From Rubrivivax sp. (GTDB taxonomy: Bacteria; Pseudomonadota; Gammaproteobacteria; Burkholderiales; Burkholderiaceae_C): a stretch of 34,186 nt of DNA. The notes under the pieces are model-generated. The model was not told the origin of the DNA. It searched no databases and saw only the letters and a program-made list of their open reading frames with translations. Shown in pieces: positions 28,136 to 34,186 of this stretch; the first letter of the stretch is position 1; each line of letters opens with the position of its first letter. Location: the NCBI GenBank assembly GCA_027487995.1, contig JAIYCN010000205.1, positions 1 to 34,186 on the forward strand, in the 5' to 3' direction. The position numbers were made by a program, and so were the translations under genes.

Positions 28136-28960
28136 TCAGTACTGCGCAGCCAAGGGGCCCTTCGAGTCGCTGCGGTATTTGTCGGTCAAGGCCTGGGACG
28201 CCATGCGCAACACGCCCAGGTCGCTGCCCACACCCACAAAGCGCATGCCCTGTGCGAGATAGCGGCGGGCATCGGCCTCGGCGGGCGCCAAGATGCCGGT
28301 CGCTTTGCCGGCGGACGAGGCCGCCGCATGCACCTGAGCGATGGCCGCCTGCACATCAGGATGATTGGGATTGCCCAGGTGCCCATAAGACGCCGCCAGG
28401 TCGGACGGGCCGATGAACAGCGCATCCACGCCCTCAACTGCGGCAATCTCGGCTGCCGCTTCCACGCCCGCCCGGTTCTCGATCTGCACGAGCACCGCGA
28501 TCTCGTCGTTCGCTCCAGCGTGATACCCCCCCACGGCGCCATATCGATTGCCCCGGTGCGACACACTCACCCCCCGCACGCCCTGCGGCGGATAGCGGGT
28601 GGCTGCCACCGCAGCGCGCGCCTGTGCCGCGTTTTCAACGAAGGGAATGAGAAGGTTGGAGGCGCCGGCATCCAGCAGGCGCTTGATCTCCACCGTGTCA
28701 TTCCACGAAGGGCGCACGATGGGCGCACTCGTGCTGTCCTTGAGCGCCATCAGCTGTGGAATGAGCGACAGCACGTCGTTGGGCGCGTGCTCCAGGTCCA
28801 CCAGCAGCCAGTCGAAGCCGGCCACACCCAGAACCTCGGTGGTGATGGGGCTGCCCAAGGAAAGCCAACAGCCGATGAGGGTTCGCCCTTCGCGCAGGCT
28901 GCGCCTGAATGTGTTGGGAAAAGCGCTGTAGGGGCGCCGAGCTTCTTGGGACTCACTCAT
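28136..28960 (-). CDS. garL: 5-keto-4-deoxy-D-glucarate aldolase (HpcH/HpaI family)
   Basis: GarL cleaves 5-keto-4-deoxyglucarate (or 2-keto-3-deoxyglucarate) to pyruvate and tartronate semialdehyde. The N-terminal [49 protein letters not shown] is close to the E. coli enzyme. The known active-site residues appear with a constant shift of eight: His58, Arg83, Glu161 and Asp187. It has 274 residues, slightly longer at the N-terminus. It follows gudD by 16 bases, so the dehydration and cleavage steps are made together. Confidence 0.94.
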   Translation of the reverse strand: MSESQEARRPYSAFPNTFRRSLREGRTLIGCWLSLGSPITTEVLGVAGFDWLLVDLEHAPNDVLSLIPQLMALKDSTSAPIVRPSWNDTVEIKRLLDAGASNLLIPFVENAAQARAAVAATRYPPQGVRGVSVSHRGNRYGAVGGYHAGANDEIAVLVQIENRAGVEAAAEIAAVEGVDALFIGPSDLAASYGHLGNPNHPDVQAAIAQVHAAASSAGKATGILAPAEADARRYLAQGMRFVGVGSDLGVLRMASQALTDKYRSDSKGPLAAQY

Positions 28961-28976
28961 GAAGATTCCTCTCGTT

Positions 28977-30398
28977 TCATCGCACCAGACAGGGCCGCTT
29001 CGGATCGAAGGCCCACCCCGGTATCAGGTATTGCATGGCCACGGCGTCGTCGCGAGCACCCAGACCATGCGCCAGATAAAGCGCGTGCGCCTTCTCCACT
29101 TCAGCCATGTCGAGTTCCACCCCGAGACCCGGCTTCTGGGGCACCTGCACGTGGCCACCCGTGATCTTCAGGGGCTCGCGGGTCAAACGCTGTCCGTCTT
29201 GCCAGATCCAATGGGTGTCGATGGCGGTCACCCGGCCGGGTGCAGCCGCAGCCACATGGGTGAACATGGCCAGAGACACATCGAAGTGGTTGTTGGAATG
29301 TGAACCCCAGGTCAAATTCCAATCACGGCAGGTCTGAGCCACGCGCACACTGCCAGCCATGGTCCAGAAGTGGGGGTCGGCCAGCGGAATGTCCACGCTT
29401 TGCAGGGACAGCGCGTGCGTGAGCTGACGCCAATCGGTGGCCACCATGTTGGTGGCGGTCGGCAGCCCGGTTGCGCGCTTGAACTCGGCCATCACCTCAC
29501 GGCCTGAGAACCCGCCCTCGGCGCCGCAGGGGTCTTCCGCATAGGCCATCACCCCGTGTAGGTCGCGCAGCAGGCGAACCGCGTCCTTGAGCAGCCAACC
29601 CCCGTTGGGGTCCAGCGTGACGCGGGCCTCGGGAAAGCGCTCATGCAGGGCGCGCACGGCGTCGACTTCATCTTCACCACGCAGCACGCCGCCCTTGAGC
29701 TTGAAATCCTGGAATCCGTATCGGGCATGGGCCGCTTCGGCCAGCCGGACAATGTCCTGTGGCGTCATCGCCTTCTCATGACGCAGACAACTCCAGTCGT
29801 CCGCGTTGGCGAATTCATCCGTTGCAGCCATATAGGGCAACGGTGTCTTCGTGCGGTCACCCACAAAGAACAGATAGCCCAGCATCTGCACTGAATCCCG
29901 CTGCTGCCCCTCACCCAACAGGGCCGCCAAGGGCAAGTCCAGAAATTGCCCCAGTAGGTCGAGCAGGGCGCACTCGATGGCAGCCACCGCATGGATGGTG
30001 ATGCGCAGGTCGAAGGTCTGCAGTCCACGGCCACCGCTGTCGCGGTCAGCAAAACGTTGCTGCACCTGGCGCAGGATGCGTTGAACATCCGCGACCGGTT
30101 GACCCACCACCAACTCAGCGGCCTCTTCGAGGGTCTGCCGGATGCGTTCACCTCCGGGCACTTCGCCAATCCCCGTGCGTCCCGAGTTGTCGGTCAGGAT
30201 CACCAGATTGCGAGTGAAGAAGGGGCCGTGCGCTCCGCTGAGGTTGAGCAGCATGCTGTCGCGACCGGCCACCGGAATGGCGCGCAAGGCGACCACCCTG
30301 GGACTGGCGCTTGGTCTGATGCTCTCCAGCGGTTGGTTCATCGGCTGATGCCCGTAAACGGCCGCCTTGGGGTCGGTGCCGGGGTGAGAGGAGTTCAT
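28977..30398 (-). CDS. gudD: Glucarate dehydratase (enolase superfamily)
   Basis: GudD dehydrates D-glucarate (and often L-idarate) to 5-keto-4-deoxyglucarate. Relative to the E. coli enzyme all key residues occur with a constant offset of 28: Lys233 and Lys235 in KLKGG, metal ligands Asp263, Glu288 and Asn317, and His367 in GSHSNNHFD. The protein has 473 residues, with about 27 extra residues at the N-terminus (including Met20 as an alternative start). Its ATG overlaps the garD stop by four bases. Together with GarD this lets the cell use aldarates from both glucuronate and galacturonate. Confidence 0.95.
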   Translation of the reverse strand: MNSSHPGTDPKAAVYGHQPMNQPLESIRPSASPRVVALRAIPVAGRDSMLLNLSGAHGPFFTRNLVILTDNSGRTGIGEVPGGERIRQTLEEAAELVVGQPVADVQRILRQVQQRFADRDSGGRGLQTFDLRITIHAVAAIECALLDLLGQFLDLPLAALLGEGQQRDSVQMLGYLFFVGDRTKTPLPYMAATDEFANADDWSCLRHEKAMTPQDIVRLAEAAHARYGFQDFKLKGGVLRGEDEVDAVRALHERFPEARVTLDPNGGWLLKDAVRLLRDLHGVMAYAEDPCGAEGGFSGREVMAEFKRATGLPTATNMVATDWRQLTHALSLQSVDIPLADPHFWTMAGSVRVAQTCRDWNLTWGSHSNNHFDVSLAMFTHVAAAAPGRVTAIDTHWIWQDGQRLTREPLKITGGHVQVPQKPGLGVELDMAEVEKAHALYLAHGLGARDDAVAMQYLIPGWAFDPKRPCLVR

Positions 30399-31987
30399 GT
30401 CACCGGGGCGGGATTGAACAACACAAGCGAGTTGTGTAGCTTCCAGTGCTCCGCCCAGGTTCGGCTGCGGCCGCTGGCCACGTCAATCATCATCTGCAGA
30501 AGTTCCATCCCCGCCTCTTGCACGCTCAGCTCCCCGTCTGCGATGCGTCCGGCATTCAGGTCGATGAGGTCGTGCCAACGCTTTGCAAGCTCGGTGCGGG
30601 TGCCCACCTTGATGACGGGAACTTCGGCCAAACCGTAGGGGGTGCCGCGCCCTGTGGTGAACACATGGAGGTTCATGCCGGCAGCCAGTTGCAGCGTGCC
30701 GCAGATGAAGTCGCTCGCCGGCGTGGCGGCATAGATCAACCCGCGTTGTCCTGGTGCAAGCCGATCTCCCGGCTTGAGCACACCGCTGATCGGTGCGGTG
30801 CCGGACTTGACGATGGAGCCCATCGCCTTTTCCACGATGTTCGACAACCCGCCCTTCTTGTTTCCCGGCGTGGTGTTCGCACTTCGGTCCACACCTCCGC
30901 GCTGGAGGTAGGCGTCGTACCAGGCCATCTCATCGACGATCTGCTGTGCGACCTCCGGTGTGGCTGCGCGCGCGATGAGCTGCTCGACCGCATCGCGCAC
31001 TTCGGTGGTCTCGGAGAACATCACCGTGGCACCGGCCCGCACCAGCAGGTCGGCACAGGCACCCACTGCCGGATTCGCCGTCACGCCCGAGAACGCATCG
31101 CTGCCACCACACTGAACGCCCACCACCAGTTGACTGATCGGCACCGGCTCGCGTCGACGCGCGTTCAGGCGCTCCAGGTGCGGAATCGCCTGCTTGACCA
31201 CCGCATCCACCATCGGCATGAATCCCTGGTGCTGTTCATCCTGCAACGTGATGAGGCCAAGCGAAGGGGAGCCGGTCTCCGATTGAATCGGGATGGTGTT
31301 GGCGGGCATCAAACGATCCGGCTGCAGCTTCTCGCAGCCCAGGCTGATCATCAGCACCTGCCCACCGAAGTTCGGGTTGAGGGACAGGTTTCGCAAGGTG
31401 CGAATCGGAATTTCAGCGCCAGGCGCATCGATCGCCACACCGCAGCCATAGCCATGCTCAAGGCAGACCACGCCGTCGACGTGTGGGAATTGGGGAAGCA
31501 GCTCTGTGCGGATACGCTCAGCTGCCATACGCGCCACACCCGCCACGCATTGCACCGTCTGCGTGATGGCCAGCAAGTTGCGTGTCCCCACCGTGCCATC
31601 TGCGTTTCGGTACCCCTCGAAGGTTGCCTGTTCCAGATTGGACTGGAGGTCGTCCGTTCGGTCGACAACAGCCGGCGTCCCCGTCCTCAAGTCCGAAAGA
31701 GATGCCGCGGGCGGCATCTCCAGCAAGCGTTCGTGCACCCAAGCGCCAGCAGGAACCGGCTTGACCGTACGGCCGATCACGACGTTGTAGCGGCGCACCT
31801 CGGCGCCGACGGGCAAGTCCACCAGTGCCACCTTGTGGCCCTGCGGCACCCGCTCGCAAAGTGTCAAACCGTCATGAAAGCGGGTGCCTGCATCCAGTCC
31901 GCCGTCGTTGACCACGATGGCCACATTGTCCAGAGGATGCATCTGGATGCGACGTGGCTGCGAGGGACTGAGCTGCATAGGGTCCAT
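30395..31987 (-). CDS. garD: Galactarate dehydratase (UxaA/GarD family)
   Basis: GarD dehydrates meso-galactarate to 5-keto-4-deoxyglucarate. The 530 residues match the E. coli enzyme throughout in wording: [92 protein letters not shown] and [11 protein letters not shown]. The N-terminal SAF-like segment is followed by the large UxaA-type domain. This is the expected dehydratase for galactarate, the main aldarate from pectin. It begins 10 bases after the Bug receptor gene and overlaps gudD. The ATG at 31978 is a possible alternative start. Confidence 0.95.
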   Translation of the reverse strand: MDPMQLSPSQPRRIQMHPLDNVAIVVNDGGLDAGTRFHDGLTLCERVPQGHKVALVDLPVGAEVRRYNVVIGRTVKPVPAGAWVHERLLEMPPAASLSDLRTGTPAVVDRTDDLQSNLEQATFEGYRNADGTVGTRNLLAITQTVQCVAGVARMAAERIRTELLPQFPHVDGVVCLEHGYGCGVAIDAPGAEIPIRTLRNLSLNPNFGGQVLMISLGCEKLQPDRLMPANTIPIQSETGSPSLGLITLQDEQHQGFMPMVDAVVKQAIPHLERLNARRREPVPISQLVVGVQCGGSDAFSGVTANPAVGACADLLVRAGATVMFSETTEVRDAVEQLIARAATPEVAQQIVDEMAWYDAYLQRGGVDRSANTTPGNKKGGLSNIVEKAMGSIVKSGTAPISGVLKPGDRLAPGQRGLIYAATPASDFICGTLQLAAGMNLHVFTTGRGTPYGLAEVPVIKVGTRTELAKRWHDLIDLNAGRIADGELSVQEAGMELLQMMIDVASGRSRTWAEHWKLHNSLVLFNPAPVT

Positions 31988-31997
31988 GTTCTGTCGC

Positions 31998-33008
31998 TCA
32001 GTCTGCCGTGATCTTGCGCGACTCGATCAACTGCTTCCAGCGCGCGTATTCGGCCGCCTGAAACCGTGCAAACTGTTCTGGGGTATTGCCGACGATCTCC
32101 AGTCCCTGCGAGAGCCAGCGCTCCTTGATGGAGGGCTCATTGATGGCGGCGATGACCGCCGCATGAATCTTCGCCTTGACTTCAGGCGGGACACCCTTTG
32201 GTACGGCCACGGCCTGCCAGGACTGAACCTCCGCGCCTTTGACTCCTTGCTCCTGAAGCGTTGCCACATCGGGAAGGAGGGGTGAGCGGGTCTCCGACGC
32301 AAGGCCCAGTGCACGCACCTTGCCCGATCGGATGTGCTGAAGGATGACATTGAGGTTGACGAACGCCGCGTCGACTTGGCCCCCCAGCAGGTCATTGATG
32401 GCCGGCCCGCCTCCCTTGTACGGGATGTGAAGACCTTCCGTGCCTGATTGCTGCCAGAACAACTCGGCGGAAAGGTGGTCTGAAGAACCGTTGCCCGAGG
32501 AGGCGAAGCTCAACTTGCCAGGGTTCTTGCGCAGCCGCGCCAGCATGTCGGCCACACTCCGGTCGGGTGATGCTGCCGGAACGACCAGGACATTGGGCGC
32601 CTGCACCATGATCGTGATGGGATCGAGGTCCTTCAAGGCGTCGTACTGAACGCCCTTGATCAGGTGCGGCGCGATGACGAACGGTCCCAATGAGGAGACA
32701 AAGACCGTGTAGCCGTCAGCAGGCGCGCGCTTGACGAACGCGGCACCGATGGTCCCCGTGGCACCGGCCTTGTTGTCCACCACGAAGCTCTGACCGAGCC
32801 GCGTCTGCATGTGTTGGCTGATGGTTCGGGCGATGCTGTCGGTGGAACCTCCAGGCGGAAAAGGCACGACCACGCTTACCGTTTTGTCCGGCCAGGCATG
32901 CGCCGACACGGCCAAGACACTCATGACAAGAGCGGGAGTGATTCTCATGTTCCGGGTGCACGCACGGCGCAGTGAGCTGATGGCTTGGGAAAACTTGGAT
33001 AGGTTCAC
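31998..33008 (-). CDS. Bug-family (TctC-like) periplasmic solute receptor
   Basis: The 336-residue protein has a signal peptide with a long basic n-region ending in [10 protein letters not shown], and the Bug fold signature [29 protein letters not shown], then [26 protein letters not shown]. The start is a GTG with AGGAG six bases upstream, overlapping the regulator stop (GTGA). Bug proteins bind small carboxylates for tripartite tricarboxylate transporters, but no TctA or TctB gene is in this window. Placement before garD suggests galactarate, glucarate or a uronate as ligand; this is inference. A signalling rather than transport role is also possible. Confidence 0.93.
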   Translation of the reverse strand: MNLSKFSQAISSLRRACTRNMRITPALVMSVLAVSAHAWPDKTVSVVVPFPPGGSTDSIARTISQHMQTRLGQSFVVDNKAGATGTIGAAFVKRAPADGYTVFVSSLGPFVIAPHLIKGVQYDALKDLDPITIMVQAPNVLVVPAASPDRSVADMLARLRKNPGKLSFASSGNGSSDHLSAELFWQQSGTEGLHIPYKGGGPAINDLLGGQVDAAFVNLNVILQHIRSGKVRALGLASETRSPLLPDVATLQEQGVKGAEVQSWQAVAVPKGVPPEVKAKIHAAVIAAINEPSIKERWLSQGLEIVGNTPEQFARFQAAEYARWKQLIESRKITAD

Positions 33009-33763
33009 GATCGTCTCCTGTTTTCAACAACTTGCCGCTCCACGGCCAATGCGGACTGCATCTTCCGATCGCGGCTCTTCTCGAGATGACGGCGCATGGC
33101 GCTACGCGCTGCGTCCGGGTTTGCATCGGCGATGGCCGCAAGAATCTCGGCATGCTCTTCGTTGACGGAACGAAGGTAATCCGCCTCGGAGATTCCCCCC
33201 TGCGGGATGCTCTTGAGCCGAGACCTCGGAATCGCACCTTCGCCCATTGCGCCCAACAAGTTCATGAAGTGTGGGTTTCGGGTCGATTGCGCAATCGAAT
33301 GATGGAACGCAACGTCGTGCTCGATGGCATCGGTGCCTTGCTTGACAGCCGACTCGAAGCCCTTGAGGGCTCTTCGCATGAGCGTCAGATCGATGGGGCG
33401 GCGTCTCTCGGCAGCCAATGCTGCCGTTTCCGTTTCGACGGCGATTCGAAGCTCCAAGACCCAGATGACATCTTGAAGCGTCTCGAGATCCGCCTTGCCC
33501 AGCCGAAAAGCCGACTGACCGGCCCCAGGCAAGACGAATGTGCCGATGCCGTGGCGTGTTTCAACGACCGCGGCAGCCTGCAAGCGCGAGATGGCCTCCC
33601 GGATCACCGTGCGACTCACCGCAAACTGCTTGCACATTACCGCCTCAGTCGGGAGTTGTTGCCCCGCCGGAAGCGTTCCCGCCCGAATACCCTTCAACAA
33701 GGCTGCCTCAACCTCTGCAGCAAGCGAGGCTGATCGCCGTAGTCTTGTCTGTTCTTCCAGCAT
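33005..33763 (-). CDS. GntR-family regulator, FadR subfamily (FCD domain)
   Basis: The 252 residues comprise a winged helix (AALLKGIRAGTLPAGQQLPTEAVMCKQFAVSRTVIREAISRLQAAAVVETRHGIGTFVL, about 20-78) and an FCD all-helical effector domain with acidic and His residues typical of metal and carboxylate binding (EHDVAFHHSIAQSTRNPHF, VNEEHAEIL). As first gene of the aldarate operon it probably controls its own transcript, with a sugar acid as effector. The palindrome TTGTCAGACAT at 33812-33822 is a candidate operator. It overlaps the Bug receptor gene by four bases. No strong ribosome site precedes the ATG. Confidence 0.88.
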   Translation of the reverse strand: MLEEQTRLRRSASLAAEVEAALLKGIRAGTLPAGQQLPTEAVMCKQFAVSRTVIREAISRLQAAAVVETRHGIGTFVLPGAGQSAFRLGKADLETLQDVIWVLELRIAVETETAALAAERRRPIDLTLMRRALKGFESAVKQGTDAIEHDVAFHHSIAQSTRNPHFMNLLGAMGEGAIPRSRLKSIPQGGISEADYLRSVNEEHAEILAAIADANPDAARSAMRRHLEKSRDRKMQSALAVERQVVENRRRS

Positions 33764-34066
33764 GAGAGGCGGGCTGTGTGTTCGGTCTTGAAGAGAAAGG
33801 ATGATCTTCAGTTGTCAGACATCATACATATTGATCGGCAATAGGCACACCCTGCAAAACAATTCATTTTGACCGCTGGGCCCGTCCGCTACTGGATGAG
33901 GCTGGTTTCAATCGTCGCTACGAACGCGTTAGCCACGCACCCGTTGAGTCCGCTTGCTACTGGGTCCTGATCTACCCTAACGGCTTGTGCTTTGACCCCG
34001 GAGTAAACAGATCTCGCACCTTTGTACCGGTCGAATCGTCGGTGAAGTTGCGCTGGTACCAAGCGT
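33764..34066. other. Region upstream of the aldarate operon up to the IS end
   Basis: The first part should hold the promoter of the GntR regulator operon, including the palindrome at 33812. The rest (about 33835-34066) has no recognisable gene. One plus-strand frame stays open for about 100 codons without a usable start, and a short minus-strand frame ends at 33972, so a decayed gene remnant is possible. Confidence 0.4.
33812..33822. promoter_or_regulatory. Candidate operator for the FadR-type GntR regulator
   Basis: TTGTCAGACAT holds the perfect nine-base palindrome TGTC-A-GACA. Short TNGTnnnACNA-like palindromes are usual for FadR-subfamily regulators. It lies 49 bases before the regulator start, and a TATGAT-like -10 on the minus strand overlaps its edge. 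Confidence 0.4.
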
Positions 34067-34186
34067 TGGTAATCCCCCCGTTTTCCACTGCTGTGAGAAG
34101 TAGATTGGTTACGCAGCCATGGCCAGACGCTGCTTCGGGGTGATGCCGCCCAAGGCCATATTTGGGCGTTCATGGTTGTACTTCCA
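34067..34186 (-). mobile_element. End of an IS3-family insertion sequence (partial at window edge)
   Basis: The transposase C-terminus at 34109-34186 belongs to the IS3 family. Beyond its stop, the minus strand runs into GGAAAACGGGGGGATTACCA, a C/G-rich terminal repeat of the kind found at IS3 ends and finishing in CA. I place the element end at about 34067. The direct repeat and other end are outside the window. Confidence 0.65.
34109..34186 (-). CDS. IS3-family transposase (OrfB), C-terminal fragment at window edge
   Basis: The frame is missing from the ORF track because it enters from outside the window. Reading the minus strand gives 25 residues, WKYNHERPNMALGGITPKQRLAMAA, then TAA. The YNxxRPNxALGGxTPxQ pattern is the typical C-terminal tail of the IS3 OrfB integrase (rve) domain. 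Most of the gene, including the DDE residues, lies beyond 34186, so it cannot be told whether the element is intact. Confidence 0.88.
   Translation of the reverse strand, partial: WKYNHERPNMALGGITPKQRLAMAA

Noticed and set aside
30446-32011. 521-residue plus-strand ORF
   Set aside because: It is antisense to garD, which matches its family along the full length; the shadow is His/Arg-rich.
33889-34173. 94-residue minus-strand ORF at the right edge
   Set aside because: It reads the transposase tail in the wrong frame; the frame ending at 34109 gives the clear IS3 OrfB C-terminus.

Overview
The window looks like chromosome from a GC-rich betaproteobacterium of the order Burkholderiales, probably near Comamonadaceae or Sphaerotilaceae. 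This is inferred from codon use, protein style, a Bug-type solute receptor, GTP-dependent PEP carboxykinase and a paired dehydrogenase/cytochrome c4; no rRNA or marker gene is present to settle it. No tRNA, rRNA or CRISPR array was seen.

Positions 1-7513 are ordinary core genes: the N-terminal part of a CoA-acylating methylmalonate-semialdehyde dehydrogenase (mmsA, cut by the window edge), a UPF0149/YecA-family protein, a universal stress protein, a minus-strand cluster (lipoprotein sugar dehydrogenase-like protein, diheme cytochrome c, second UPF0149 protein with a SEC-C tail, metallophosphoesterase), and pckG with a clear intrinsic terminator.

From about 7.8 kb to 33.8 kb the window is one continuous pectin and hexuronate catabolic locus. 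(a) 8085-10733: secreted rhamnogalacturonan acetylesterase-like protein, uronate dehydrogenase (udh), and 2-keto-3-deoxygluconate kinase (kdgK) divergent from udh. (b) 10730-15942, minus strand: kdgF, a TonB-dependent receptor, a lipoprotein PL1 pectate lyase and a YgjV-family membrane protein. (c) 16113-24432, plus strand: kduI, kduD, a TogMNAB-like ABC importer, oligogalacturonate lyase (ogl) and a lipoprotein pectin methylesterase. (d) kdgR (IclR family). (e) 25317-33763, minus strand: FadR-type GntR regulator, Bug receptor, garD, gudD, garL, secreted alpha/beta hydrolase, SMP-30 lactonase and an aldose-1-epimerase-like protein, nearly all overlapping or a few bases apart.

Together these predict the following scheme. 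Esterases and pectate lyase open pectin at the cell surface. The TonB-dependent receptor and the ABC importer bring oligogalacturonides in. Ogl splits them. Unsaturated ends go through KdgF-KduI-KduD-KdgK to KDPG. Saturated galacturonate (and perhaps glucuronate) is oxidised by Udh to an aldarolactone, opened by the SMP-30 protein, dehydrated by GarD/GudD and cleaved by GarL. KDPG aldolase and the enzyme that reduces tartronate semialdehyde are not in the window. KdgR-like boxes (5-3-5 inverted repeats around AAC-NNN-GTT) lie in the udh/kdgK and kdgF/kduI divergent promoters and in the spacer before the acetylesterase. A separate GntR operator candidate lies before the aldarate operon.

The right edge carries the end of an IS3-family element, a possible boundary of the locus. 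The individual enzymes are known families. The less described parts are the YgjV protein coupled to the pectate lyase, the orphan Bug receptor in the aldarate operon, and the joining of both uronate routes with a TonB-dependent receptor in one betaproteobacterial locus.
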